A DNA stretch of 64,000 nucleotides from Filosporella fistucella. Taxonomy: Eukaryota > Ascomycota > Leotiomycetes > Helotiales. Each line of letters starts with the position of its first letter. Position 1 is the stretch's first letter. Location of the stretch: assembly GCA_030077755.1 (NCBI GenBank), contig JAQJZZ010000010.1, positions 5,146,001 through 5,210,000 of the forward strand. The letters are read 5' to 3'. The notes under the pieces are model-generated. The model saw only the letters and a program-made list of their open reading frames with translations. It was not told the DNA's origin and made no database searches. Made by a program: the position numbers and the translations under genes. Below are positions 33,989 to 45,895 of this stretch, one piece after another.

Positions 33989-36317
33989 ATGCGTAAGGGT
34001 ACAAAGAGCTGCATCGAATGTCCAAGTCATTCCATCATCATCACTTGTTATCATGCTGATTCAAGAAGGTCGAAAACGTAAAGTTAAATGTAGCTTCAGG
34101 ATTGATGATTCGAAAAGCAGTTGCGTGACTTGCATTGCAAGAGGAACTCGATGCATCATGCAAAGCAAAAGCCTGAGCAAGGTTTCGTCTGTTAATGTGA
34201 CAAAACCTTCTCCCAGCACTACTTTAGAAGAAAGAGTGGCACAACTTGAGGCCCTCCTCCGATCTCAAGCTGCAGAAAGTACACCACAACCAAGTCAAGG
34301 CACAGAACACGATTTCGATGACTTTCACATCCGCGGGAGAGACCCAGATCGGAGCACAAATCCTCACACGCCTCTTTTGGACCATCAATCTGAGATCGAC
34401 GAATGTGAAAACATTCACGGAGACTTGGACCCTCCAGGAACCCTCTTTAACAATGCAATTGTAAGACTCACATGATGCAATATGTTTGCATGTGAAAAGG
34501 AGGATTTTAATATGAATTTAGTGGAAAAAACATGAACGTCAAAAGAGTAGCCGTATAGACACACCCCCAAACACTAGTAATCTTGTTCATAGCGGTACTA
34601 TCTACTCTAAGATGCAGGAATCGAGAGCTTCCCGTGTATGCGATGAACTCTGCGAAGGTCTTCCTTCGCCGAGACTGATTGCACAAATCGTCGAAGCTAC
34701 GTCGGACCTGTGGTGGAATTCGCGGTATGTTGAAGTCTAATTCGATTAAAGGAGATAACAAGTTCTGAATTATATAGTGGCGCTACAGGTTACTGGTTAC
34801 AAACATCAATGACGAAGAGAAACATTTCTACACTTCAAGAAGTTGTGAATTGGACTTTGGCATCTGCTGAACCACCTGTTGCAGCCATTGGGGTTATATG
34901 TATTGCAACGTGCCTCCAACAATTGGGACATCACCATCCACACCACCAACATATCATACGTCAGCTTCGGTGTCCACCGGGGGCACTATTTCAGGAATAT
35001 CTAAGTCGCGTATATCGTCTGATCATCAACCATAATGGCTATTCAAACTCTAACGCTGGTATCGAGGTTATCATGATGGCAGGCAAAGCTTATATGAATC
35101 TCGGATTGCTGAAGATGAATTGGATACTTGTGCACCGAGCAGTCTCACACGCACAGCTTCTAGGCACGCATTTGCCACATAGAATCACTTTCGACAAATC
35201 GACATCCGACGAGAATCTTCGACGTGAAATATGGTTTTCCATTTGTGAGCGAGATTTATATAGCAGCTTGCTCCTTGGCCTTCCCTACGCCGTTCATTGG
35301 AAAACCATCCCCCCCGGGTTTCAAGGCGCGCCTGGGACATTGAGGGCATTTCAGTACCAGCTCATGAAGCTCTCCTCTCGAATAATCGACAGAAATCAAT
35401 TTGGACTGGAACATTCTGTTTCTGAAACACGAGATATTGAGGACGCTTTCGACTTGGTATTTAGTGAACTTCCTCCAAAGTTCCAAAATGCTCCGTTAGG
35501 GTTGCAACTAGGGATGATTACCCAACGAGAATTCCTGGAGCATGTCATAAACCTGTTCTGGTTCTGGCAAGCAAGGGTTATACTACATCAGCCACTTATG
35601 ATACAATCTCTCGAAGATCATGAGCTCCTCGAACATCGAGATGCATGTTTAAATGCGTGTCGAGAAACTCTAAAAATATACAGACTTGTTAGCTCCGAGA
35701 AGAACTCAGCGTTCAGCTTATGTAGAGTCGCAGAGCACCAAGTATTCATATGCGCAACAATTCTCATACTTGGTATTCTTGGTTATGGAAGCCTCAATCC
35801 ACCTCCACTCGTACTTGATCAAAACCAGGACTGGAAGACGGTGCAAGATACGATTGAGATCCTCCAGAAAGTTTCGACGGATTCAAATAGTACCATTGCC
35901 TCACAGGCGCTTGAGAGTCTCAAAACTTTAGCAGGGCTTGTACCTTCCGTAGATGGATCAGGGACGACATGTCAACACGCTCATTCGTCATATGTAAAGC
36001 TTACAGTGCCAGGCTCAGGAGTGATCACAATATCCCCGGGGCATCTTATACAAAGGGGTGTTCCTCCTATACCAGAGTCGACGTCGCAACGGCCCCTGCC
36101 AATATTCAATTTGTCACATGGTGACGACCAAGCTCTGCTAGGCAGAAATATGGGCGTACAAAATCAGGCTGCAGATGTCAATCACTTCGGTAACGTAGAA
36201 CTTGACACTGATGTGCCTATAATGGATCTGGATCTGGACTGGCTGAATGTCATTGGAACAGACTTGGATAATGATTGGGCTTGGCTAGCAGATGTCAATA
36301 ACAATGGGGTGATGTAG
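33989..36317 (+). CDS. Zn2Cys6 fungal-specific transcription factor
   Basis: Four exons: 33989..34019, 34069..34460, 34522..34724 and 34778..36317; all phases fit, 721 aa. Intron 1 falls inside the finger: splicing gives SCIECRKRKVKC-x8-CVTC-x5-C, the full six-cysteine binuclear cluster at residues 8-35. A heptad-like linker (LEERVAQLEALLRSQ) suggests dimerisation. The middle homology region (fungal_trans) includes RVYRLIINHNG, AGKAYMNLGLLK, VSHAQLLGTH, LRREIWFSICERDLYSSLLLG and GLPYAV. An acidic C-terminus (MDLDLDWLN ... LDNDWAWLADV) looks like an activation domain. It is followed in the same direction by a DHA2 exporter whose upstream region holds six TCGGAC motifs, so it is a good candidate pathway-specific activator. 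Neither the target genes nor the inducer is shown. Confidence 0.92.
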
Positions 36318-36796
36318 CTCAAAAGGAGTTTGCGTCGAATCTCTGGGGACAAAGTCAAACGCAATATTATTGGTTTTGGATTATCATGACATGCACACAT
36401 ATAACCCGGTGTCATGAAGAACACCATTGCCTTTGAGCGATCGCTCGGACGAAATTCATATTTTTAGGGTGCTCGATGTTGTCATTCGGACGAAATCATA
36501 ATTCTCGGACAAAAATTAAGGGGCTCGGACCAAACAAGCGAGTCTCGGACGAAGCAAATCGTACCGATTTCAAGTACATTATGATTCGTCTTCAATCTGG
36601 ACCCGGAGTGCGGTGTCCCTTCGATTGCGAAGTGACTGGATATGGGGATTTTTTTCCGAATTTCGGACGATCTCTCCTCGATATAAGGAGTGTCCAGTCT
36701 ACATATTTTCTACAGGTTAGATTATCAGAGACATCGGGCACCTCCTTTCAGTCTTACACCTACAAATCAAGATCACTCAAAGTTTTATAGTAGAAC
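36318..36796. promoter_or_regulatory. Promoter of the DHA2 exporter with six TCGGAC motifs
   Basis: TCGGAC occurs on the plus strand at 36445, 36486, 36505, 36525, 36545 and 36663. Four are spaced 19-20 bp, about two helical turns. Flanks are similar, roughly (C/T)TCGGAC(G/A/C)AAA. CGG is the usual half-site of Zn2Cys6 factors, and such a gene lies just upstream. This spacer otherwise holds no coding sequence. Confidence 0.65.
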
Positions 36797-38769
36797 ATGT
36801 CTGATTCGAATACTACACTCACTTTAGAGAAAGACTCTTCGGATTCGAAGAATGAAGGCGTAGAACAACTTCCGGTATCCCTCTCGAATGGCTCCGATCA
36901 TGTGGAAGACGAATATCCCAGCGGCTCAAAGCTAGCCATGATCGTTCTAGCACTGATTCTTTCGATGTTCCTGGTCAGGCAACATTGTTCAAGCAATTAT
37001 GTGCCACTTGCTGACAGCTATAGGCTTCTCTTGACATGACAATTCTCTCGACAGCAGTTCCCAAAATTACTTCTGATTTCCACAGCCTAGACGACGTCGG
37101 ATGGTACGCTGTGAGTGTTGATGTTCCATATTATATGACCTTAAGCTAAAGTCTTTTGCCTACAGTCCTCCTTCTTACTCACCTGTGGGGCATCGCAATC
37201 AAGTTGGGGCAAGGCGTACAAGTACTTTCCTCTGAAGACAGTTTTCCTCATCGGCATCGGATTTTTCGAATTAGGAAGTCTGATATGCGGCGTAGCACCA
37301 AACAGCGTTGCATTGATTGTTGGCAGAGCCATCACTGGATTTGGAGCTGCTGGGACTATCGGAGGTTGCTTCAGCATTATCGGACTTTCAGTCGCTCCCG
37401 TCAAGCGCCCGGCATTTTCTGGAATACTGGGCGCGACATATGGCACAGCATCTGTTGTTGGCCCGCTTTTGGGAGGCGTGTTTACTGACAAGGCAAGCTG
37501 GAGATGGTGTTTTTATATCAATCTGCCTATTGGTGGAGTCAGTGCTGTTATGATTATCTTCTTTTTCAAGAGTCCCAAAGCGTACGTTACACTGTGTTTG
37601 CCATGCCATCTTGCATAAGTGGCCTGAATCTGACGCTCTCACCAGTCATGTCTCATCTGAGGTCTCACTGTGGGAAAAGGTACTTCAAATGGATATTCCA
37701 GGAGCCTTTCTCATCATGGCATCCGTCGTCTGCTACATCCTTGCTTTGCAAAGCGGAGGTGTCACTGAAGCATGGAATTCAGCCTATATTATTGGACTTC
37801 TTGTGGCCTTTGGGCTTATCGTCTGTCTCTTTGTTGTCGTTGAATACTTTCAGAAAGATAGGGCACTCATGCTGAAAAGATTGGTCACAGACCGAACAAC
37901 GATCGTCGGGTCACTTTTTGAGTTCTTGTAAGTTCTTGAGCGCCCTAAGATTTGTTTTGTGAGGTCTATCACTGACAAATTGGTGTCCAGTCTTGGAGCT
38001 GCCTTCTTTGTTCTTCTTTATTACCTTCCAATTTACTTTCAATCTGTTCAGGATGTATCAGCAGCCCAGAGCGGTATTCGCAATTTACCCCTTATTATCG
38101 TCATGAGTTTGTCGCCTCTTTCACTGAATAGAAATCAAGCTGATATCCGTAGCTTTTTTTGTCATCACAGCAGGAGGCCTCGTGACTGTCACTGGGTATT
38201 TCACACCCTTCCTAATCGCCGGATCAGCTATCGCTACCATAGGATGTGGCCTCTTATACACCCTCTCGACAACTAGCTCTACAGCGCAATGGGTAGGGTA
38301 TCAGATTGTCGCTGGCATAGGACTCGGATTGTGTTTCCAAGTACCGATTATGTCGAGTCAAGCTCTAGCCTCACCAGAAGATCTATCTACAGTGACAGCA
38401 ATTCTTCTCTGTGAGTTACATGTCCAAACCTGTATTGCCACTAGATGAGCTAATAACGTCCCAGTTGCTCAGACTCTAGGCGGCGCGCTGCTAGTTTCGG
38501 CAGCTAATGCAGTTTTCGTCAACATCCTCACTTCAGAGCTTCATATCAATGCACCATCTGTAGATCCATCTCTCGTTCTTGCCGCAGGCGCATCCGGATT
38601 GCGCGAGACATTCACTGCTGCAGAGCTGCCACTCATTATCGCTTCGTACATGTCAGCTCTAAAAATTGTATTCATCATTGCGATTGCGACTTCCGGGGTA
38701 GCTTTCGTGATCTCATTGTTTGGAAAGTGGACAAATATCAAAAGGAAGATGGCTGCAGGTGCTGCCTAG
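36797..38769 (+). CDS. DHA2-type (14-TM) MFS drug/metabolite exporter
   Basis: Seven exons: 36797..36973, 37024..37110, 37166..37581, 37646..37927, 37991..38106, 38153..38410 and 38465..38769; 546 aa, all phases consistent. After an acidic N-terminus come motif D1 ([16 protein letters not shown]), motif A-like [29 protein letters not shown], motif C ([20 protein letters not shown]) and the DHA-type [34 protein letters not shown] and [16 protein letters not shown] follow in the second half. These identify the 14-helix drug:H+ antiporter family, found in many secondary-metabolite clusters. Intact. It probably exports a small molecule under control of the adjacent regulator; the substrate is unknown. 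Confidence 0.93.
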
Positions 38770-39152
38770 GTAGACAAGTTTCGCTATACTCTATGCTTAT
38801 GAGGACCCTTTAGGTGCATAGAGTACGGTAATGATGGAAACTGTACGGGCATTTTCACAAAAGTGTAGCTTAAGAGGGGAACACATTTTTCAGGCTGGAA
38901 TTGCTATAGACAACAGAATTATTACCGGGAGAGCTAGAAACCTTGTTAGCTTAGATTGTGGTTTTATACATTAAATTCATGTTAGGCTAGACAGAACTAA
39001 AGGGACGTAACTTTGAACAGAGGAATTTCCTTCCTGTACTTATCAAGTTTTAGTTGGACATTTCTACTAGCCATCACAAAACAACGACATAACCCACGAC
39101 TCTACAGAGCTTAGACTTACACCTCGCATAGTGCCCGACCAGTTTCACCCCG
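38770..39152. other. Intergenic, convergent ends
   Basis: 380 bp between the exporter stop and the HET gene stop. Nothing recognised. Confidence 0.5.
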
Positions 39153-40886
39153 TCACTCAATACTGGTAATAAAGGTACATTGATCTGACTTCGCACGAAG
39201 CTTCACGACGAACTCTTTCCCATGCCCCAAAGGACCCCTGATTTCACTTGTGTCCGTGCTGGCCTGCATTGGGATCCCGTGCTCCCAAAGCCAAGGTTCG
39301 TTAGCAGTCCAAGGCCTGTCGAGTGTGATTTCGCCAGTGAGCATGTACCCAGCATAAGCTGTTGACCCATAACCCAATCGGCACGTAAATAGAATACTCG
39401 GCCATAATTCAGACGCGCCCCTGAAGATAAATTGATTGATATTCCCATATAGCAAGAATTTCTGAATAGGAGCATGAAGAGGCGCTGCAAATTTGCTCTC
39501 CATCAATGCTAAGCATTCGTACTTGGAAGGATCTATCAGGTTGATGAGATACGAGTTGCTGTCCTCTACACTTTCAATTTGAGAGCATTGAAGCTCGCAA
39601 TATATCTCTGTGGTAAGGAACATCTCACGGTTTGGAAAATCCGAGGCCCATAATCCTTTAATCAATTGAGATCGTGTCATTTTCCCATTTCTCATACTTT
39701 GGAGGAGTAAGCAAACTTGGCCTCGACTATTCTCGCAGTCCAGAAACACAACTCCAATTTCGGAATACCGTAGCGGGACGTAGGTGCGGCGTAAGACTGT
39801 GTCAAGACTCTCTGCTTTTCGTCCAACATGACTGCCACAATGTAAGTTGAAGAGTACATCGCTTGGCATGAGGGTTTTGAAATTGAAATTCAGATAGTTA
39901 GCACGCAGTTGAAGGGTGCCTTTCGAGACTACATATGTATGCGTAAATGAGGGGATTTGGGGAACTTGGAGTATATTTGTATTTTCCATCAACGGGGGGC
40001 GGCGTATGGTCACATTTCCGCACCCACAGAAGGCATTTGGAGAACTGGCCAGCAGCCCGCATGTTTCGGCGACTTCAGCGGGGTTCAGGCTCATGCTAAA
40101 AGGCAGTCTAGAGAATGGCCCCGAGACGGGGTCAACCTCCCAAGCAAATATAGTGCAATCGTCTGATGTATTCATTATCTCTTGCTGCAATCGAAAAAAA
40201 GCTCTCTTGCCTTCCCCATAAAGCAGTGGCATGTTGACATTGAAGAGCCCCATCAAGCAGTAAGCTTGATCTTCAAGCCGAGTAGTTTTTCTCCAGGCTG
40301 CCCAAGACATTCTTTGAGCAATGCTATACTTTTGGAGAGAGGTGTTGATCATAGGACCGCCCAAAGTTGGGTTAAAAGCCGGCTCGTGAATTCTGGTAAT
40401 CCGAGAGATGATCCTGCTAAGGGATGATTTTGTCCCAATTTCAACCCAACCCTTATTCAGGATAACAACAATCGGAGGTGCGATTAGTTCCTGTAAAGTC
40501 CAACCCCTAGTAAACCATTTACTAGCGGATATATCAGTCTCAAAGTTCTCATCTCCGGGGCGACCAGACAAATCGCCTAAGTAGGCATAACAGATAGCTG
40601 ACTCGTTGTACCAGCGAAACATGGAGTTAATAGCTTCAGAAAGCTCAGCACTGGAGGACTTGTTGATACAGCATGTATCGATCCAGGTGTATTCGTAGCC
40701 TTCAGCTCGAGAAACCCTGCAACATTCTCTTATCTTCTCGTATCCTACCATGCCTTGATAGCCGCCGGCATTGAGGTGTTGAAAGGTAACCTCTTCATCC
40801 TCCCAGGTGTGAGATAAGATACTATATGGTGGAATGTTATTAAAGAATTCCTCAAGCTTCTCGGTCTTGACATTTAAGAGCCGCAT
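39153..40886 (-). CDS. HET-domain protein (HET-E/NWD2-type N-terminus)
   Basis: Single exon, 577 aa from the Met at 40886; 23 further in-frame residues upstream look non-coding because family members start MRLLNxxTxxLEEF. HET blocks in order are YSILSHTWEDEEVTFQ, YEYTWIDTCCINKSSSAELS, AICYAYLGDLS, SKWFTRGWTLQELIAP and RLEDQAYCLMGLFNVNMPLL, ending YGEGKRAFFRLQQEIM. The C-terminal 300 residues have no NACHT/WD40 or ankyrin repeats, so this is a stand-alone HET protein. HET proteins trigger incompatibility cell death. It may be an unlinked second copy of that class relative to the gene at the left edge; the two are only distantly alike. Confidence 0.92.
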   Translation of the reverse strand: MRLLNVKTEKLEEFFNNIPPYSILSHTWEDEEVTFQHLNAGGYQGMVGYEKIRECCRVSRAEGYEYTWIDTCCINKSSSAELSEAINSMFRWYNESAICYAYLGDLSGRPGDENFETDISASKWFTRGWTLQELIAPPIVVILNKGWVEIGTKSSLSRIISRITRIHEPAFNPTLGGPMINTSLQKYSIAQRMSWAAWRKTTRLEDQAYCLMGLFNVNMPLLYGEGKRAFFRLQQEIMNTSDDCTIFAWEVDPVSGPFSRLPFSMSLNPAEVAETCGLLASSPNAFCGCGNVTIRRPPLMENTNILQVPQIPSFTHTYVVSKGTLQLRANYLNFNFKTLMPSDVLFNLHCGSHVGRKAESLDTVLRRTYVPLRYSEIGVVFLDCENSRGQVCLLLQSMRNGKMTRSQLIKGLWASDFPNREMFLTTEIYCELQCSQIESVEDSNSYLINLIDPSKYECLALMESKFAAPLHAPIQKFLLYGNINQFIFRGASELWPSILFTCRLGYGSTAYAGYMLTGEITLDRPWTANEPWLWEHGIPMQASTDTSEIRGPLGHGKEFVVKLRAKSDQCTFITSIE

Positions 40887-41254
40887 AGTGTCGTAATGTG
40901 AGATTGCGAGCAAATGTATAAGCGAAATGTGCAATTCAATAAGATCTGATAACAAGATGTTCTAAAGATCAGAGATTGACTTGTGAAGAAATTCCCAGTG
41001 ATTTTCGAGAATTCTGTTGCCTTGAGATTTGCTCAGCCGCAGCTAAATAGCTAAATCTGTGACGTGGCGTTGGAAGTTCTTTCCTCACATCAGGCTAAGG
41101 CTCTGCATGCTGCTCAATCTTTATTAGTCACGTGGGTGTTTGGCCCTTCTGGTACGGAACCATTTTTGAGTTGTTCTCATAGAACACAATTGCAATTGCG
41201 GGTATCTTTATCTGTTTGACATACAACACAAGTAGTCAATCCATGAGTGAATGT
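40887..41254. other. Intergenic
   Basis: 370 bp with no gene recognised. It contains the upstream region of the HET gene and the 3' side of the glycosylase gene. Confidence 0.5.
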
Positions 41255-44200
41255 TCATTCCTCTTCAACATCCAAATTTCCAAACTGAGATAAATTCGGT
41301 CCGGCATTCATAACCTCGTTAAGAATCCTCATCCCACCTCTATCATCCCACGCAATCCTTCCCTCCATGGCAGCTTTCATCAATTCCGGGCTTGCGACTT
41401 CTTTCTCGCCTGTGAACGGATCCCATTCAAATCCTTCTTTCAACCACATCCATCTCAGATACGCTCTCAGTTCCTTATCTTCGGGAACCACTCTCATCCA
41501 CTCAGGCTGAAATCCTTCAGATGTTCCCTCTCCGTTCCAGCTCTCGGCTACACCACGTAGCACATCTCTGCAGAAGATACGCCATGAATCAATAGCATAT
41601 GGCCCTTGAGTCATGTGTCCGATCTCCCAAGCATGCCGCTCGTCGTCGTCAGTAAGCACTTCTCCTTTCTTCACGTCTCGAGCGGAATCTGAATCTGGGT
41701 ATCCGCGAACTGGATACCTCTTATCTTTCATGGGTGGATCTTGAAGCCATATCTTTGCGTATGTTTGATAAGTACTTGCACGCTGGTTCTGGAGACCCAG
41801 ATGGCGAATAATGGGGACAATATCTTCTTTTTTTGCATCTACAAGCGATTCCGGAGAAGGGTACTTTTCCATCAATTCGAAGAAAACAGGAATTGCATGC
41901 TTGCCATGGGTGCGAATGAGAAAAGTAACTGCGACTAAGAGCCGAAAAGGATCATGAGCAAGCTTTTCTTGGATGAGTCCGAAGTGTGGGGATGATAGTG
42001 GTGGGAAAGGAATACAAGAGACCAATTTTCCAGGAGACCGCTTTTTAGGTGATTCTTGAGATGAAGGCACGCTTTCTCCATCCTCTGGGGTCCCGGGATC
42101 TATCGATTTGGACAAAGCGCTCTTCTTGGGCGTTTTTGCCATACTGGGACCTTCACCGTTGTCAATTTTTATTTTCCTAGATTCGGAGGGTGAAATCGGA
42201 GGCGTGAAGTAAGGCGACTTTGCTGGAGGCCGCTTTGATTTGGCCTTTTGATTTGGAAGGTCATCATTGTCGAGGCCACGCTCTTCTTTGATATTGTTTC
42301 CCTTCTGTTCCTTAGGCGCAGAAGGTACAGATGCATTTGGAGGAGGCGTTGGAGAACCGTTCTTGGGTGCAAATCTTCCTTTCCAATCCCTCTTCAATGT
42401 CGATGGACTTTTCTCTATATCGGCGGTGCATTGATCGTGAAGTGCGAGTGTAGGCACAGGCGGTTGAATCCGCGTCTGTTTCCTTTCCGTAAATTTTCCT
42501 GTCGAATCTCTGATAGGCGTGGGACGAGTTTTGGGTTGGGAATGGGGTGGGGATGAACGAGGCTGCACAGGAGAAGAGCTTTTCGGAGCGAATTGCCCTT
42601 TCTCATTGCGTACAACGGATCTCAACTTCTTAGATGATGAAGCGGAAACAGATGAGGTCCGCCTGCGTTTTTGAGGCTGAGTATCTTCTCCATTTTCACC
42701 CTTGACCTGAGGCTTCCATGCAAATCGACCATTGCTGTCTCGTGATAGAAAAACACTTCTATTGGAGCTTTCAGACACGTTCAGAGAATTGCATCGACTG
42801 CGAGTGGTTGTCACAGGAATTGCAGTAAATTCAGCTGTATTACCTATAGATGGAGCGGAAGCTCGTCGTTTGCCTTTCGGTGAAATGGGATTATACCCAA
42901 GCTCAGGACTAGGTCGCCTTTCGGCTACAGTCTGAGAGCCAGGACGCCCTGTGTGGCCCATGTCTGCAGGGACCCAGTTCTTAGACGGTGAATATATGAC
43001 AACCTGTATCCCGCGTTTGAGTGGTGTTGCTGGTCTCTGCTCCCTGCCGTTGTCACGCTGGCCATCAATCCCCTCTTCATCTTCAGTAAGAGAATATCTA
43101 TTCCCATCCGGTCTTCCAAGTATAACGGACCCAGCGTCGGAGACCTCTTCGAAAATTGAAGGGCGATCCGACCGTTCGTCAATGTCTCCATTTAATAGTT
43201 CTTCGTCACTTTTTGCATTTGCATCACTGTTGTCCAGGAGCAATTTACCACTCGCAGAGTCCTGGTCTTCTACGAGTGGATCAAGTTTGACGCCTGGGAC
43301 ATTTCGACATCAACATCGTTGGCGAGCTTCGATTTTCTCCGAGAACGGTCTCGTTTGCGTCCAGCAGCTTTCTCGGCGTTTGTGTTAGACAATTCAGAGA
43401 GGGGCTCAGAAGCTGTCGGCTGAGAGGCTCCTGCCATTTCAACATCTCCATCCAGAGGGCCGGCTGTTTGAGCATCAGACCTGTCCTGCTCGGCTGGTTC
43501 ATGGTCCGGTGCCGGTTCTGCTATCTTTCCAACAGAAAGTGGCTCGGCCTCCAGGATATGGGCTTGATTATCTCTAGATTTTCGCTTTCTTTGTCGAGGT
43601 TTCTTCCCAGCAGGCTCAGCTGACTGAGGATGTTCTGGAGTATCCACAATCTCTACGGGATTGATCTTGGGCATGTCATTCAATAGAGTCTCGAGGGCTA
43701 GAAGAGAGTTCGCCTCTTCGGCACCCTCAACGACTTTTGATTTTCTCTTCCTCTCCCTCTTCTTCTTTAGAGGTTCTGCTGACTCGAATTGGGTCTGAAC
43801 TGCATCGAGCAATTCTTCGGCAGCTTCCGACTTGTTCGCTCTGGCATCCGGATTTTCATTTTCTACCTCCTTTTGCTGCTCTTGGGACTCTGTGCGCTCT
43901 TTTCTCATTTCGTCGGCGAGTGATATCACTGGTTGAGTCTGCTCTAGCGCGGCTTCGATAGCTGTAGCCATCTTTTTCTCTTCCGAAATCTGCTGAATCT
44001 TCCTGCCTCTATCACCACGTCTCTTTTTGGCTGGAGGTTCGCTAGATACCACAGGTTCCACTCTAGGAGACCCGGTTACCACAACTACTTCCGACTCTTT
44101 TAGGTCAGGCTCATTGACAAGAGTACCAGTTTCTTCGACTACCCGATCACCCTTAGGCTTTCTAATACGCTCGCGGCGTTTCTTCTTCGGTGCTTCGTCC

Positions 44201-45895
44201 CCATCGACCTGTTTCGGACTGTTCACTTTCTCAACAACAGAATTAGAAATAGGAATGCCCAGTTCGCTTTCAGGCAAGGCATTCTTGTTCCTCCGTCTCT
44301 TACGCATATTTCTCTTCTTCGTGGTGCTTTTAGCCTGGTAATTATCTTGCCGGTCTACATTTTCACTCCCACTAATCTTGGTATTCTCTTTAACCGTCTC
44401 CTCGACGGCTAGAGCAGCTTGCTTCACAGCTAATCGTGCTTTTCTAGCGATCTCCTGAATATCCGCTGGTGTCTCATGTTGTGCACTGGCTGATGGGATT
44501 GTGACATCAAGGCCAGGATCATTGTAAGCATTTAAGGTAACACCATCTGCAGGTTTTGAGAAGTAGGACGAAGTAGTTGGACCTTGAAACAACTTTGCCT
44601 TTTTCTGCTTCCTCCTCTCTCTTTTTCTTTCCTTTGTCTCTTCTGACATTGCTGATTTCGGTTTCTGTGGGTTACCAGGTGCAGTGGGTTCAGATACGTC
44701 CTTGACCTTCCCGTTTGAAGATAATTCTGCCTGAAGTTCAGCTTTCGAAGGGAGATTAAATGCAATTGCATCTGCATGCGAAACATGCTTTGGTTTTGCC
44801 TGCGGCATCGGACTGCTAGCTTGGACGTAGTATTCCTGGGAACTCTTGAGATTGAGCTTAGGCACATCTGGAGCTTTGCCATTTTGCTTCTCTCTCTGAG
44901 CCTTTCGACGAGCCTTCTTCTCCTCTTTCCGCCGCCTCTTAGCATCCGGGCCTGTACCTGTCGTATCAACACTACCCTCAACAGCAGCTTGCTGATTATA
45001 AGTCGAGTCAAGTTTTCTCTTTTTCCCTTGTCCAGAGACTAATCCAGCACTCTCAATAATTCTCAAAGCTTCTTCAAGCTTATCTTGATCTTTCTTAAGC
45101 ATAATAATACCCTTCTCTTTCTTCCAGGATCCAACAGCCCGTGCGACCTGAATAGTAGATTCAAGCAAACCCAGTCCAGCCGCTTTAGCAAATTCATGAA
45201 CATCCATCTCGAATTCGCCGAGTTCCTCGTCATTCCATTTGCTTTTCGCCCAGAAAGGGTGCTCACGAGCAAAAGTATCGATGCTGGTCTCCTGTTCAGG
45301 ATGTGCCTTTCCCTTTCCACGATTTCGAGACCTTGGCTTTCTGGCTTGCTTCAGTTCTTCTACCTCTTCTTTCGGGGCGACTGGCAGCAGTTCCTTGAGG
45401 AATTCCTTCTCCTCGGGGTCAACCTCGAATTCATCCAGTTCATCTACGTCGTCAGGCTCTTCAATCGCCTCGGGCGCATTGTCTTTCGCATCAATGTCCA
45501 TTTCCTCCTCGTCTTCCGACTCCACAGGCCTTGGTTGACTCGAAGGTGGATGCTCATACTCAGAACCCTACTGGATATCAGCATACACTCCCCTAATGTA
45601 ATCCAAATAAACCAACCAAATCCTGGCTCTCGATCTGCGTAGTCTGTTGTGAATCCTGAATCTCAATCTTTCCCCTCATTGTTTCCCTACTCTTCTTGCC
45701 AATAATTTCTTCTTCAGAACTCGACTCGTCAGTTTCCTCACTACTCCGTGCATCGTTACTGCTGTCGCGATCCTGCCATATCCTTTCTTGATCCACCATA
45801 TCGAACAATTTCTGTTCACTCTCTTCAAATACTTGTGACGGATGCAATGCTTCCCATGCGGCGAATTCGGATATATCCGAGCCGCAGATGGACAT
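41255..45895 (-). CDS. MBD4-like HhH-GPD DNA glycosylase with long repeat-rich N-terminus
   Basis: Modelled as three exons, 45895..45617, 45567..43315 and 43261..41255 (introns 49 and 53 bp, phase 0), about 1512 aa. The C-terminal 240 residues carry HDPFRLLVAVTFLIRTHGKHA, an HhH-like IIRHLGLQNQRASTY and YAIDSWRIFCRDV, in which the Asp matches the catalytic Asp of MBD4/ROS1-type glycosylases that remove mismatched or modified pyrimidines. The N-terminal 800 residues are acidic, then carry five Lys/Arg-rich units (PxKKxRxRKxK). The middle has four R(D/N)xxG(R/Q/K)F units. The 53-bp second intron (donor GTTGAT or GTCGAA) is inferred because the downstream frame has no good start. If it is wrong, these are two adjacent genes split at about 43.26 kb. 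Confidence 0.7.
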
